From Saccharopolyspora flava (GTDB lineage: Bacteria; Actinomycetota; Actinomycetes; Mycobacteriales; Pseudonocardiaceae): 64,000 nucleotides of DNA. The notes below the pieces were generated by a model, which was not told the origin of the DNA, made no database searches, and saw only the letters and a list, made by a program, of their open reading frames with translations. Shown one piece after another: positions 26,176-35,032 of this stretch. The position numbers and the translations under genes were made by a program. The DNA lies in contig NZ_FOZX01000003.1 of assembly GCF_900116135.1 (NCBI RefSeq), positions 558,001-622,000 of the forward strand. The letters are read 5' to 3'. Position 1 is the stretch's first letter, and every line of letters begins with the position of its first letter.

Positions 26176-26882
26176 CACGCCTGCGAGATCTGCGCCGCGG
26201 CCGCCTGCTCCTCGGCGACCTTCTTGGCCCTGCGGATCGCCCACACCGTGACGATCAGCGCGATGCCGGTCAGCGGGTAGCCCATCGCGATCCGGGCGAA
26301 GGCCAGCCACCCGGTCTGGTCGTTGTCGTAGAGCCACTGCTGCACCACGTACTTCGCGGCGAACACCGCGGTCCAGGACAGCGTGGCGATGTCGTAGGCG
26401 CGCATCGCGCGGCGCTGCTTGCGCCAGTTCATGCCCAGCCCGTTGAGCGCCGACCAGGCCACGCCCACCAGCGGCCAGCGCGCCAGCACCGACGCCAGGA
26501 ACACGCCGCCGTAGATCAGGCTGGTCCAGATCCCCAGCAGGAAGAAGCCCTTGGTCTCGCCGGAGCGGTAGGCGATGAACGAGCACACCGCGACGCCCAG
26601 CACGCCGGAGATCGCCGGTTGCAGCGGCTCCTTGCGCACCAGCCGGAAGATCGCGATGGCCACGGCGACCCCGATGGAGGCCCAGATCGCCGGCATCATC
26701 GAGGTGAAGGAGCTGACCAGCACGAACACGACGATCGGCACAGCGGAGTAGGCGAGCCCGCTGACACCGCCCATCTGCTCCAGCAGGGTCTGCTCGGAAA
26801 CACCGGCCTGGCCCTCGGGCCGCCGGTCGTCATCGGCCTGCCGGGGGTTGATCCCGGCTGCCGAGGCGTCGTGTTCGCTCAT
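26175..26882 (-). CDS. DUF3159 membrane protein
   Basis: A 235-residue integral membrane protein with five to six hydrophobic helices (for example AVPIVVFVLVSSFTSMMPAI and IALIVTVWAIRRA). The N-terminus is hydrophilic, about 35 residues. GVSGLAYSAVPIVVFV and LNGLGMNWRKQRRAMRAYD are characteristic of DUF3159, an actinobacterial family of unknown function found in this trkA-dut neighbourhood. Its ATG (26882) overlaps the OB-fold gene's stop by ATGA, so the two are coupled. Its stop codon lies at the edge of the terminator palindrome. Confidence 0.8.
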   Translation of the reverse strand: MSEHDASAAGINPRQADDDRRPEGQAGVSEQTLLEQMGGVSGLAYSAVPIVVFVLVSSFTSMMPAIWASIGVAVAIAIFRLVRKEPLQPAISGVLGVAVCSFIAYRSGETKGFFLLGIWTSLIYGGVFLASVLARWPLVGVAWSALNGLGMNWRKQRRAMRAYDIATLSWTAVFAAKYVVQQWLYDNDQTGWLAFARIAMGYPLTGIALIVTVWAIRRAKKVAEEQAAAAQISQA

Positions 26883-27256
26883 GCGGTGTTCTGCAACTCG
26901 TAGTAGGGGTTGTACAGCACCTTGCGACCGTCCCGGACTGCGATCCGGCCACGGGCCTTGACGATACGGCCTGGCTCGATCCCGGCGATGCGCCTCCGGC
27001 CGAGCCACACCAATGTCACCCCTTCGGTGCCGTCGTAGAGCTCGGCCTCCAGGGTGGGAGCGGACGTCTTGGGGCAGAGCTCGACGCTGCGCACCCGGCC
27101 CAGCACCACGGCCTCCTGCCCGCACCGGCAGTCGCTGGCCCGCTGCGCACCGCCCGCCTGCGACCGATCGGAGAGGTCGTCGGCGTCCAGTTCGGCGACA
27201 TCGCTGGTCAGTCTCCGCACGAAGCGTTTCCAGTAGCCGCCTTCGGTCTTGCTCAT
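26879..27256 (-). CDS. OB-fold nucleic-acid-binding protein
   Basis: A 125-residue protein whose central and C-terminal part (about 48-120) reads as a small five-strand OB fold: AVVLGRVRSVELCPK, LEAELYDGTEGVTLVWLGRR, GRIVKARGRIAVRDGRKVLY. It resembles Rv2694c-type OB proteins that sit next to DUF3159 and DUF3710 genes. It probably binds single-stranded nucleic acid; the specific role is unknown. It is encoded in an operon with DUF3159 downstream and starts at the ATG at 27256. Confidence 0.8.
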   Translation of the reverse strand: MSKTEGGYWKRFVRRLTSDVAELDADDLSDRSQAGGAQRASDCRCGQEAVVLGRVRSVELCPKTSAPTLEAELYDGTEGVTLVWLGRRRIAGIEPGRIVKARGRIAVRDGRKVLYNPYYELQNTA

Positions 27257-27398
27257 CTAGCGCTCCTGTGCGCCTCGGGGCTCGAATCCGCAGCCCGTGC
27301 ACGTCCCAGCGTAACCGCCCGGGTAGGCGGAAACCCACGCCCGGCGGGATTAAGAAACCCAGCCCACAAGGGACTTCCGCCTCACTCGTCCGGGCGAG

Positions 27399-27425
27399 GG
27401 GTGAGGTGGTGCGACCACCTCACCC
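27399..27425 (-). terminator. hairpin after the DUF3710 gene
   Basis: GGGTGAGGTGGT and its exact complement form a 12 bp stem with loop GCG, 8 nt beyond the DUF3710 stop codon. A distinct T-run is lacking. Confidence 0.6.
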
Positions 27426-27432
27426 GACCGCC

Positions 27433-28062
27433 TCAGACCTGGCCGTTCGGCGTTTCGGTCTGCGCCTGCTGGATGTGCCGCAGGATCGCCTCGGGGAGCT
27501 CGATGGGCAGCGGCGTGCGCACCGGCATCGGCTCGGTCCCGCGGACCACCACGGTGTCGTCCAGCACGCCGTAGAGCAGGCGCGCGCACTCCTTCGCCGA
27601 CTCCGCCGGACCGGCCGCCACGCCGCGCAGCAGCCAGCGCGGGCCGTCGACGCCGACGAACCGCAGCGCCGCCTTCGGCGAGTCGGCCACCAGCTCGACG
27701 CCCCAGTCGCCCTGCTCGGTGTGCACGCGCGCGCCGTCCTTGCGCAGCTGGTCGGCCAGCTCGTTGCCGACCTCGTCCCACAGACCGCCGCTGCGGGGCG
27801 CGGCGAAGGCGCTCACCGTCAGCCTGCCGACCGGGGTGACCAGGTGCACCGCGCGGACCGGGCCGGACGGATCGACCTCGACCTGCAGCTGGCCGCCCTC
27901 GGGCACCGGAACCCGGACCGAGCCGAGGTCCAGCCGTTCCACCCCGGACTCGGGCGCCTCGCTCTCGTCGTACGGCCCGCGGGCGGGAGCCTGCGGCTCC
28001 GGCATCGCCTCCTCCTCGACGGCCGCGTCGCGCTTGGACTTGCCCCGGCCCCTTCTGAACAT
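27433..28062 (-). CDS. DUF3710 domain protein
   Basis: A 209-residue soluble protein. A basic N-terminus (MFRRGRGKSKRD) precedes an acidic linker, and a globular domain begins near residue 40 (VERLDLGSVRVPVPEGGQLQVEVD). VDGPRWLLRGVAAGPA and the surrounding sequence identify DUF3710, conserved directly downstream of dut in actinobacteria. The ATG at 28062 lies 4 nt after the dut stop and uses GAGGGG inside the dut stop region as ribosome binding site. No function is established. Confidence 0.8.
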   Translation of the reverse strand: MFRRGRGKSKRDAAVEEEAMPEPQAPARGPYDESEAPESGVERLDLGSVRVPVPEGGQLQVEVDPSGPVRAVHLVTPVGRLTVSAFAAPRSGGLWDEVGNELADQLRKDGARVHTEQGDWGVELVADSPKAALRFVGVDGPRWLLRGVAAGPAESAKECARLLYGVLDDTVVVRGTEPMPVRTPLPIELPEAILRHIQQAQTETPNGQV

Positions 28063-28066
28063 CCCC

Positions 28067-28561
28067 TCAGACCTCCGTCCTGTGACCGGCACCGGTCGTT
28101 CCCGACGCCGTCAGCACCTCGTGACCACCTGTGGAGCCATAGCCACCGGCACCGCGCGACGACTCGGGGAGCTCGTCGACCTCGGCGAACACGGCGTGCT
28201 CGACCTTCTGCACGACGAGCTGGGCGATCCGGTCACCTCGTCGCAGCGACACCGGCTGCACCCGATCATGATTGATCAGGCAGACCTTGATCTCACCGCG
28301 GTACCCGGAATCGATCGTGCCGGGCGTGTTGACCACGCTGAGGCCGGTCTTGGCGGCCATGCCGGAGCGGGGGTGCACGAAACCCGCGTAGCCCTCCGGC
28401 AGCGCCACGGCGACTCCGGTGCCCACGAGGGCTCGTTCACCCGGTTCGAGAACCACATCACTGGTGGTTACCAGATCGGCACCGGCATCCCCCGGTTTGG
28501 CGTATTCGGGAAGCGGCACGTCGGGGTCGACTCTGGTAAGCAGGACCTTCACGTTCGACAC
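28067..28561 (-). CDS. dut: dUTP diphosphatase
   Basis: Hydrolyses dUTP to dUMP and pyrophosphate, keeping uracil out of DNA and supplying thymidylate synthesis. The 164-residue trimeric-type enzyme has all five motifs: [34 protein letters not shown] with the catalytic aspartate, GDRIAQLVV, and the C-terminal [10 protein letters not shown]. The GTG at 28561 lies 8 nt after TAGTCT, suggesting a leaderless transcript. It is the first gene of the dut-DUF3710 operon and is transcribed away from DUF3093. Confidence 0.95.
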   Translation of the reverse strand: MSNVKVLLTRVDPDVPLPEYAKPGDAGADLVTTSDVVLEPGERALVGTGVAVALPEGYAGFVHPRSGMAAKTGLSVVNTPGTIDSGYRGEIKVCLINHDRVQPVSLRRGDRIAQLVVQKVEHAVFAEVDELPESSRGAGGYGSTGGHEVLTASGTTGAGHRTEV

Positions 28562-28585
28562 GGGCGGCGAGACTACCCTGAACAC
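28562..28585. promoter_or_regulatory. 24 bp divergent promoter with overlapping -10 boxes
   Basis: Only 24 bp separate two opposite GTG start codons. The minus-strand -10 TAGTCT (28575-28570) and the plus-strand -10 TACCCT (28574-28579) share the TA at 28574-28575, forming A-N3-TA-N3-T. Start codons follow after 8 and 6 nt. Both transcripts would be leaderless and may compete for RNA polymerase. Confidence 0.6.
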
Positions 28586-29095
28586 GTGTCGGAAAGCGCA
28601 GAAGCAGCCATCACCAACGGGGACACCCCCGGTCAGGCGAACGCGAAGGGGCGAGCCGTGTTCCGCGAACGGCTGTACGCGTCCTGGTGGACCTGGCCGT
28701 TGCCGCTGATCGCGGCGGTGCTGATGGCCGCGCAGGTGCACATGGGCTACCCGGGCGTGCGGGCCTGGCTGCCCTACGTCGTGCTGGTGCCGCTGGCCAT
28801 CGTTGTGCCGCTGTGGCTGGGCAGGCTCAAGATCGAGGTCGTCGACGACGAGCTGTGGGTGGGCGACGCCCACCTGCCGCTGCGGTTCATCGACGAGGTC
28901 GAGATCGTCTCCGCGTCCGAGCAGCGCCGCGCGCTCGGCCCGAACCTGGACCCCGCCGCGTTCCTGGTGCACCGCTCCTGGGTGCGGACCTCGGTGCGCG
29001 TCTGGCTCGACGACCCGGACGACCCCACCCCGTACTGGGTGATCAGCACCCGCAGGCCGGAACAGCTCCGGGCCGTCCTGAGCGGCGAGTCCTGA
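28586..29095 (+). CDS. DUF3093 membrane protein
   Basis: A 169-residue protein with two transmembrane helices (about 34-52, [19 protein letters not shown], and 57-77, [20 protein letters not shown]). A C-terminal cytoplasmic beta-rich domain (about 80-169) contains [20 protein letters not shown] and [13 protein letters not shown]. This is the DUF3093 pattern, represented by Rv2698 next to dut in M. tuberculosis. Its function is unknown. The GTG at 28586 is set by the shared divergent promoter with dut. Confidence 0.8.
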   Translation: MSESAEAAITNGDTPGQANAKGRAVFRERLYASWWTWPLPLIAAVLMAAQVHMGYPGVRAWLPYVVLVPLAIVVPLWLGRLKIEVVDDELWVGDAHLPLRFIDEVEIVSASEQRRALGPNLDPAAFLVHRSWVRTSVRVWLDDPDDPTPYWVISTRRPEQLRAVLSGES

Positions 29096-29168
29096 ACGCG
29101 CACCGGCGCCGGGCAACCGGCCCAGCCGATTGCTCCGAGCACGGCGGTCCGCGGAACCTCTCCCCGGG

Positions 29169-29202
29169 AAAAACACTGGGCACACGCCCCGCGTGTGCCC
29201 AG
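29169..29202 (-). terminator. intrinsic terminator of the DUF4193 gene
   Basis: A 12 bp stem of CTGGGCACACGC and its complement has a 3 nt loop. Read on the minus strand it is followed by TGTTTTT, making it a classical terminator for the leftward DUF4193 gene. Confidence 0.8.
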
Positions 29203-29234
29203 CTACTTCCCGCTTGTACGTCGTCGAATACGCC

Positions 29235-29534
29235 TCAGGCGGCGCAATCACGGCAGATGAACTGACCGTTCTTGGTCTCGGCCAGTCGGCTGCGGTGATG
29301 AACGAGGAAGCAGCTTGAGCAGGTGAACTCGTCAGCCTGCTTCGGGAGCACCTTGACGGTCATCTCCTCGCCGGACAGGTCAGCGCCCGGCAGTTCGAAG
29401 TTCTCCGCGATCGCCCCTTCGTCTTCGTCGACGACGCCGGATTGCGCATCGTTGCGTCGCGCCTTCAGCTCCTCCAACGAGTCCTCCGCCAAGTCCTCGG
29501 ACTCGCGGCGAGGAGCGTCGTAGTCGGTCGCCAT
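29235..29534 (-). CDS. DUF4193 zinc-ribbon-like protein
   Basis: A 99-residue protein, very acidic in its first 60 residues. The C-terminus carries two CxxC pairs, Cys72/Cys75 ([15 protein letters not shown]) and Cys94/Cys97 (FICRDCAA), that probably bind one zinc ion. The architecture and the start [10 protein letters not shown] match DUF4193 (Rv2699c in mycobacteria), conserved and of unknown function. AGGGGTGA precedes the ATG at 29534. It is monocistronic with its own strong terminator. Confidence 0.85.
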   Translation of the reverse strand: MATDYDAPRRESEDLAEDSLEELKARRNDAQSGVVDEDEGAIAENFELPGADLSGEEMTVKVLPKQADEFTCSSCFLVHHRSRLAETKNGQFICRDCAA

Positions 29535-30014
29535 CGTGATTCACCCCTGCGTTAGTGGAGACTGCAATGGTGTGCCGCTGGTAAACGTTCCAGGACCCGA
29601 ATTTGTGCCCGATGGGACAGTGATCGCGGTCTCGCCCTGCAACGCGTCTAGTTCCCCCGTAAAGAGCGACTCGCCTCAACTCGGCACTCCGTGAGGCGCC
29701 GAGAGGGTAGCTCATTACATCTGCGAACACGCAGCAGGTCACCCGTAGGTGTGGCATTACGCGCATCCGGCGGGCATCGTAGATCAAGATCCGAGGTGCC
29801 GGACGGCTCCGCCGACCGGCCCGCCCGGTTGCTCTCCCGATCGCCTCGTGATGCGATGCGCTCGCGGTTTCCCGGGCGGCATCGGCATCGCGACGATCAC
29901 GGGAAGATCAAGACACGGCAGCGGCTACCAACACCGCGCACCACAGGTTCAACCCCTAGGCTGATCCAGTGCGGACGGGAGCACGCGGATCCGAGGCATC
30001 CAGGGAGGGCGGAC
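29535..30014. other. 480 bp divergent intergenic region (DUF4193/cei)
   Basis: No convincing gene is seen here. The region is less GC-rich than its surroundings in the part near 29700-29790. TAGGCT near 29958 is a possible -10 for cei. Reading frames through this stretch lack family features and ribosome binding sites. Confidence 0.4.
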
Positions 30015-30716
30015 GTGGCAGCCGTAGGTGCAAGGTCGGGTCGTCGGGTCGGGTATCGCCGGCGTCGACCGCTGCCCGCGCTGGTCGTGCTGGTGGCGCT
30101 GGTGGTGTTGTCCGGACTGCTGTGGACGCGCGTCTTCGGCTCGGTCGAGGACATCGACGCCGCCACCACCTGCAACCCGCCCGGAGCTCCGACCGCTCCG
30201 CCCGAGGTCAGCGGGCAGCCCGCGCAGGTCCCGCTGGGCACCATGCTGCAGCGCGACGCGCTGGACTCCACCACCCCGGTGCCGCCGCAGGACGTGCACG
30301 TGCGGGTGCTCAACGGCAACGGCGAGAGCCGCCAGGCCACGATGGTCGGTGACGAGCTCGGCAGCCTCGGCTTCACCCCGGCCGGCGCCGACAACGACTC
30401 CGTCTACGTCAACTACGACCTGAAGTGCCACGGCCAGATCCGCTTCGGCGCGGCCGGGCAGAGCGCGGCGCGCACGTTGAGCCTGATCGCGCCGTGCGCG
30501 CAGCTGGTGCGCGACGAGCGCGAGGACGCGGGCGTGGACTACGCGCTGGGCTCGGACTTCGACGACATCAAGAGCACCCAGGAGGCCAAGCAGATCCTGC
30601 AGCAGCTGCAGAACTGGGTGCCGCAGCGCGACCAGCAGGAGAGCGCGCAGCAGGAGGTCACCCCGCCGAAGATCAGCGAGGACCTGCTCAGCAAGGCGCG
30701 CGACGTGCACTGCTGA
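30015..30716 (+). CDS. cei: LytR C-terminal domain envelope-integrity protein (Cei-like)
   Basis: A 233-residue protein with a short basic cytoplasmic N-terminus and one transmembrane helix (about 22-41, LPALVVLVALVVLSGLLWTR). An extracytoplasmic LytR_C domain lies around residues 95-170 (VHVRVLNGNGESRQATMVGDELGSLGF). Cysteines in the external part (for example near residues 55, 136 and 156, and the final HC) could form disulfides. The equivalent gene Rv2700 (cei) is needed for cell-envelope integrity in M. tuberculosis and sits next to suhB and ppgK, as here. The GTG at 30015 follows GGGAGGG. Confidence 0.85.
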   Translation: MAAVGARSGRRVGYRRRRPLPALVVLVALVVLSGLLWTRVFGSVEDIDAATTCNPPGAPTAPPEVSGQPAQVPLGTMLQRDALDSTTPVPPQDVHVRVLNGNGESRQATMVGDELGSLGFTPAGADNDSVYVNYDLKCHGQIRFGAAGQSAARTLSLIAPCAQLVRDEREDAGVDYALGSDFDDIKSTQEAKQILQQLQNWVPQRDQQESAQQEVTPPKISEDLLSKARDVHC

Positions 30717-30757
30717 TAACGATTCACCACAGAGGCGGCAACAGCCGCTCATCGATT

Positions 30758-30800
30758 CCGTGGCGGGAACCCGGCCGAGAATGGCGGGTTCCCGCCACGG
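30758..30800. terminator. bidirectional hairpin between cei and suhB
   Basis: CCGTGGCGGGAACCCG (30758-30773) pairs perfectly with 30785-30800 across an 11 nt loop in the convergent gap. TCGTCTTCG follows. Confidence 0.7.
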
Positions 30801-30833
30801 TCGTCTTCGGCCCCTCGCGTCGGGGCCCGCGCC

Positions 30834-31637
30834 TCAGACCCCGCCGGCGTCGGCGGCGCGCAGCGCGGCGGTGAGCCCGTCGGCCACGCCCGGGGTGGCG
30901 CACACCAGCATCTCGTCGCCGAGCCCGTCGGTGGATCCCGCCGTCGGCAGCCGCAGCGTCGCGCCGGCTTCCTCGGCGACCAGCGCCCCGGCCGCCCAGT
31001 CCCAGCGGTTGAGGCCGACCTCGTAGGTGGCGTCCAGCCAGCCCGCCGCGACCGCGCACAGGTCCAGCGAGGCGGCTCCGGCGCGACGGATGTCACGCAC
31101 CTGCCCCAGCAGGTCCCCCACGACCCGGGCCTGGGCGGTGCGCCGCCGCACGTCGTAGGCGAAGCCGGTGCCCACCAGCGCCAGGTCGAGCCGGTCGGCG
31201 CCGGAGACGCGCAGCCGCTTGCCGTCGAGGAAGGCGCCCCGGCCGACCGCGGCGCTCCAGACCCGCCCGGAGACGGGTTCGACGACGGCACCCGCGATCG
31301 AGCGGCCGTCGAGCTGCGCCGCCAGCGAGACGGCGTAGAACGGGAATCCGTAGAGATAGTTCACAGTCCCGTCGATCGGGTCGACGACCCAGCGCAGCCC
31401 GTCCAGCGCTCCGTCGCCGCCCTCCTCCTCGCCCAGGACCGACTCGCCCGGACGCAGTTCGCCGAGGCGCTCGCGCACCAGGCGCTCCACCGCGCGGTCG
31501 CCCGTGGTGACGACATCGGTCTCGGTGCTCTTCGTGTCGACACCATCGGTCACCGCCTCATCACGCACGGTGCGAGCCAATTCGGCGGCCTCGCGCGCGA
31601 TCCGCACCGCGACCTCGGACAAAGCTGTTGCGTCCAC
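30834..31637 (-). CDS. suhB: inositol-1-monophosphatase
   Basis: Mg2+-dependent phosphatase producing free myo-inositol from inositol-1-phosphate for phosphatidylinositol and mycothiol-type metabolites. Metal-binding motifs are ordered as in the family: GEEEGGDG (motif A), WVVDPIDGTVNYLYGFPFYA (DPIDGT motif B) and NRWDWAAGALVAEEAGA (WDxAAG motif C). The GTG at 31637 gives 267 residues and an N-terminus VDATALSEVAVRIAREAAEL starting at the first helix. The frame is open to an ATG at 31691, which would add a cysteine-rich 18-residue extension. The start choice is uncertain. Divergent from ppgK. Confidence 0.9.
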   Translation of the reverse strand: MDATALSEVAVRIAREAAELARTVRDEAVTDGVDTKSTETDVVTTGDRAVERLVRERLGELRPGESVLGEEEGGDGALDGLRWVVDPIDGTVNYLYGFPFYAVSLAAQLDGRSIAGAVVEPVSGRVWSAAVGRGAFLDGKRLRVSGADRLDLALVGTGFAYDVRRRTAQARVVGDLLGQVRDIRRAGAASLDLCAVAAGWLDATYEVGLNRWDWAAGALVAEEAGATLRLPTAGSTDGLGDEMLVCATPGVADGLTAALRAADAGGV

Positions 31638-31724
31638 ATCATTTGCCAATCCCACGCAGACATCGCAACACAGTCCCGTTAAGGTCTCCACACCTTGGTC
31701 TGAATCGAATAGGAAGGATCAGCC

Positions 31725-32486
31725 ATGGCGACAGCCCGCGGGTTCGGCGTGGATATCGGCGGATCCGGCATCAAGGGATCGCCGGTCGACATCGATGCCG
31801 GAGTGCTGGCCGAGGAGCGCATGCGCATCCCGACGCCGCAACCCTCGACCCCGGACGCGGTTGCCGATTCCGTGGCCGAGATCGTCGAGAAGTTCGCCTG
31901 GACCGGCCCGGTCGGAGTCACGCTTCCCTGCGTCATCAAGGACGGCACGGCGCTGACCGCCGCCAACATCGACAAGGGCTGGATCGGTACCGATGCCCAG
32001 TCGCTGTTCGCGGAGCGCCTCGGACGTTCCCGCGACGAGATCGTCGTGCTCAACGACGCCGACGCGGCCGGCGTCGCCGAGATGCGGGTCGGCGCGGGCG
32101 TCGGGCACCAGGGCCAGGTCGTGGTGCTGACCTTCGGCACCGGGATCGGCAGCGCGATGTTCATCGACGGCAAGCTCGTGCCCAACACCGAGTTCGGCCA
32201 CATCGAGGTCGACGGCCACGACGCCGAGTCGCAGGCCGCCGCGTCGATCAAGGACGACCTGGAGCTCTCCTACGAGGAATGGGCGCCGAGGGTGACGCGC
32301 TACATCCAGTCGTTGGAGAAGTTCATCTGGCCGGACCTGTTCATCGCCGGTGGCGGTGTCAGCCGGAAGGGCCACAAGTGGATTCCGCTGCTGGAGACCC
32401 GCAGCCCGGTGGTGGCGGCGGCGCTGCGCAACGACGCCGGCATCGTCGGCGCCGCGATGGCCGCCGCGAGCAGCGAGAAGAGCTGA
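31725..32486 (+). CDS. ppgK: polyphosphate glucokinase
   Basis: ROK-family kinase phosphorylating glucose with inorganic polyphosphate, a cytoplasmic enzyme typical of actinobacteria. It has 253 residues. The phosphate-binding loop [15 protein letters not shown] lies at residues 8-22. The glucose-binding and catalytic aspartate segment is [13 protein letters not shown], followed by [15 protein letters not shown] and the [20 protein letters not shown] lies 6 nt before the ATG, and TAAGGT at 31680-31685 is a possible -10. It lies between suhB and sigA as in mycobacteria. Confidence 0.93.
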   Translation: MATARGFGVDIGGSGIKGSPVDIDAGVLAEERMRIPTPQPSTPDAVADSVAEIVEKFAWTGPVGVTLPCVIKDGTALTAANIDKGWIGTDAQSLFAERLGRSRDEIVVLNDADAAGVAEMRVGAGVGHQGQVVVLTFGTGIGSAMFIDGKLVPNTEFGHIEVDGHDAESQAAASIKDDLELSYEEWAPRVTRYIQSLEKFIWPDLFIAGGGVSRKGHKWIPLLETRSPVVAAALRNDAGIVGAAMAAASSEKS

Positions 32487-32909
32487 TCCGACCGCTGCCG
32501 GGCACAGCGACGACCGCGCGCTGGGCCCGGCTGCGACGGGGTTGATCGAGCGACCCCCGTCGGAGTGTTCGGCACGGCTCGAAACGGGGAACCGGAGCCG
32601 TGCCTAGCACACATCGGGACCCGCGAACTCCGCCTTGCAGCGGAACCGCACCCCCGCATCGCGGTTACAATGGAACGCGACCCACTTGGTTCGAAGTCCT
32701 TTTGGCTGGTGAACGCTGGTGAGCCCGCCCGCTGGTGCAACACCGACACCGACGGCGGGAACCGGTGCGGCGGCGAGCCGATCACCCGGTATTCCGGGTG
32801 ATTGTTCGTCAGCCAGGACGCCGAATCTGGTGGGCTGTTCCCCGACCTTTGGCGGCCGAGGTTTCGCGCCCTCCGGCCAGCCCTGATCGACCGTCGCGAA
32901 AGGGCGTAC
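32487..32909 (+). other. sigA upstream region with a possible promoter
   Basis: A 423 bp stretch without a supported gene. TACAAT at 32666-32671 (in GGTTACAATGG) is a near-consensus -10 box about 240 nt before the sigA start, implying a long leader. A matching -35 at normal spacing is not clear. GGTGAACGCTGGTGAGCC at 32707-32724 is a short direct repeat within the leader. Confidence 0.4.
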
Positions 32910-34292
32910 GTGGCAGCCGCAGAAACCGCAACCCGACGCTCCAGCACCGCCGCAACCGCCGGCGGCGCCCAAGCCGAGTCGGGCCAGTCCCAGGCCACCC
33001 CAGCTTCGGAGGCGGCTGCTTCGTCTGACGTCGAGCAGACGAAGCCTGCCGCGCGCAAGAGCACTGCCAAGAGCTCCACGGGTGCGAAGTCGACGACACG
33101 CAAGACCGCAGCCAAGAAGAGCACCGCCAAGACCCCGGCGAAGAAGACGGCCAAGTCGGCTTCCGCCAAGGGCAACGGCGAGGGCATGGAGATCGACGAG
33201 CCGATCGAGACCGACCTGACCTCCCCGGAGGTCGGCGATCTCGCGGACGTCGAGGTGGAGATCCCCGAAGAACCGGTTCCGGACGAGGACTCCAAGGAGT
33301 CCGGCGACTTCGTCTGGGACGAGGAGGAGTCCGAAGCGCTCCGGCAGGCGCGCAAGGACGCCGAGCTCACCGCGTCCGCGGACTCGGTGCGGGCCTACCT
33401 CAAGCAGATCGGCAAGGTCGCGCTGCTCAACGCCGAGGAAGAGGTCGAGCTGGCCAAGCGCATCGAGGCCGGCCTCTACGGTGCCGAGCGGTTGCGCCAG
33501 ATCGAGGAGTCCGGCGAGCAGCTGACCACGCAGATGCGGCGCGACCTGCGCTGGATCGTGCGGGACGGCGAGCGCGCCAAGAACCACCTCCTGGAGGCCA
33601 ACCTCCGGCTCGTGGTCAGCCTCGCCAAGCGCTACACCGGCCGCGGCATGGCGTTCCTGGACCTGATCCAGGAGGGCAACCTCGGTCTGATCCGCGCGGT
33701 CGAGAAGTTCGACTACACCAAGGGCTACAAGTTCTCCACGTACGCGACCTGGTGGATCCGCCAGGCCATCACGCGTGCGATGGCCGACCAGGCTCGCACC
33801 ATCCGCATCCCGGTGCACATGGTCGAGGTCATCAACAAGCTCGGCCGCATCCAGCGCGAGCTGCTGCAGGACCTCGGTCGCGAGCCCACGCCGGAAGAGC
33901 TCGCCAAGGAAATGGACATCACCCCGGAGAAGGTGCTGGAGATCCAGCAGTACGCCCGGGAGCCCATTTCGCTCGACCAGACCATCGGCGACGAGGGCGA
34001 CAGCCAGCTCGGTGACTTCATCGAGGACTCCGAGGCGGTCGTCGCGGTCGACGCGGTGTCGTTCACGCTGCTGCAGGACCAGCTGCAGTCGGTGCTGGCG
34101 ACGCTGTCCGAGCGCGAGGCGGGCGTGGTCCGGCTGCGCTTCGGCCTCACCGACGGCCAGCCGCGCACGCTGGACGAGATCGGCCAGGTCTACGGGGTGA
34201 CCCGGGAGCGGATCCGGCAGATCGAGTCCAAGACGATGTCGAAGCTGCGCCACCCGTCGCGGTCCCAGGTCCTGCGGGACTACCTGGACTGA
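32910..34292 (+). CDS. sigA: principal sigma factor of RNA polymerase
   Basis: Group 1 sigma-70 (SigA/HrdB), which directs RNA polymerase to housekeeping promoters. It has 460 residues. Residues 1-100 are a Lys/Ala/Thr-rich tail ([20 protein letters not shown]), usual for actinobacteria, followed by an acidic segment. Region 1.2 begins near 150 ([16 protein letters not shown]). Region 2 has [36 protein letters not shown] and [19 protein letters not shown]. Region 4.2 is [27 protein letters not shown] lies upstream of the GTG at 32910. The gene is autonomous and ends with a strong intrinsic terminator. Confidence 0.96.
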   Translation: MAAAETATRRSSTAATAGGAQAESGQSQATPASEAAASSDVEQTKPAARKSTAKSSTGAKSTTRKTAAKKSTAKTPAKKTAKSASAKGNGEGMEIDEPIETDLTSPEVGDLADVEVEIPEEPVPDEDSKESGDFVWDEEESEALRQARKDAELTASADSVRAYLKQIGKVALLNAEEEVELAKRIEAGLYGAERLRQIEESGEQLTTQMRRDLRWIVRDGERAKNHLLEANLRLVVSLAKRYTGRGMAFLDLIQEGNLGLIRAVEKFDYTKGYKFSTYATWWIRQAITRAMADQARTIRIPVHMVEVINKLGRIQRELLQDLGREPTPEELAKEMDITPEKVLEIQQYAREPISLDQTIGDEGDSQLGDFIEDSEAVVAVDAVSFTLLQDQLQSVLATLSEREAGVVRLRFGLTDGQPRTLDEIGQVYGVTRERIRQIESKTMSKLRHPSRSQVLRDYLD

Positions 34293-34308
34293 CCGGATTG
34301 TCCGGAAT

Positions 34309-34342
34309 CGGCCGTCGATCCTCCGGGATCGGCGGCCGTTTT
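34309..34342 (+). terminator. intrinsic terminator of sigA
   Basis: CGGCCGTCGATCC pairs with GGATCGGCGGCCG (one G-T pair) around a short loop and is followed by TTTT. Confidence 0.85.
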
Positions 34343-34774
34343 CGTGCGTCCACTTCGGCCCGCCGAAGGCGTTCTCGACGCTTCCGAGGCCGAATTCCGG
34401 TCCGCGGGCTGAGATTTGCTGTTCGCTTCCAGAGGAACACGAGCGACCACAGATCGTCATATTTGTGATCCGCAGCACGGCGAATGCTCTTGACTCGCCG
34501 CGACGTTTGCGCAGCTAGATCCGTCGACCTTCGCGTCATCGCAGGTCAGAGCAGCACTGCGACTGTTGATCACGCTCCGCAAGGTCGGCTGCTGCAACCG
34601 GGTACTTCATGGTGACGACCGTCGCTAGCCCGCGCGGGAACACTGACTCCGGCCAGAACGTCTGGAAGAGTGGAGCCAACGAGCACCGACCCTGCAGCCA
34701 GTAGGACACCGGTGGTCGTAGCAGGATCGAGGGCGTCGGGATGAAATCCGACGCCGGGACGGAGGGAGATATCG
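34343..34774. other. 432 bp intergenic region after sigA
   Basis: No supported gene. The first half has several AT-rich patches. TTGACT (34490-34495) and TAGATC (34516-34521) resemble promoter boxes, but their 20 bp spacer is too long for a normal sigma-A promoter. GGAGGGAG at 34761-34768 is the ribosome binding site of the next gene. Confidence 0.35.
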
Positions 34775-34960
34775 ATGCCGGGAACGCTCACCCGCCCCGA
34801 GCTGACCGCCGCCGACCGCTGCGACCGCTGCGGGGCCGCTGCCAAGCTTCGCGCCGTACTGCCGTCCGGTGGCGAGCTTCTGTTCTGCGGGCACCACGCC
34901 CGCGCCTACGAGGCCGGACTGAAGGACGTTCAGGCCGACCTCCAGCAGGACGAGCAGTGA
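34775..34960 (+). CDS. DUF7455 small zinc-binding-like protein
   Basis: A 61-residue protein, MPGTLTRPELTAADRCDRCG at the start. Cys16, Cys19, Cys38 and the following histidines (FCGHHARAYEAG) make a plausible CxxC...CxHH zinc site. A charged C-terminal helix ends DLQQDEQ. This matches a small actinobacterial family (DUF7455) of unknown function found near principal sigma factors. GGAGGGAG 6 nt upstream supports the start. A GC-rich terminator follows. Confidence 0.8.
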   Translation: MPGTLTRPELTAADRCDRCGAAAKLRAVLPSGGELLFCGHHARAYEAGLKDVQADLQQDEQ

Positions 34961-34978
34961 CAACCTGATCAGCCAGGT

Positions 34979-35017
34979 CACCGGGCCCCCGCAGCCGCGC
35001 GCTGCGGGGGCCCGGTG
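34979..35017. terminator. bidirectional hairpin after the DUF7455 gene and csd
   Basis: A perfect 17 bp stem (CACCGGGCCCCCGCAGC and complement) with loop CGCGC lies in the convergent gap, followed by CGTTTCG on the plus strand. Confidence 0.75.
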
Positions 35018-35032
35018 CGTTTCGGGCCGCGG

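Noticed and set aside
30834-31691. ATG at 31691 as suhB start
   Set aside because: The added 18 residues (cysteine-rich, hydrophobic) do not resemble the family N-terminus. The GTG at 31637 begins at the first conserved helix, though the choice is not certain.
34490-34521. TTGACT and TAGATC as a promoter for the DUF7455 gene
   Set aside because: The spacer is 20 bp, longer than the 16-19 bp usable by the principal sigma factor, and the boxes are over 250 bp from the gene.
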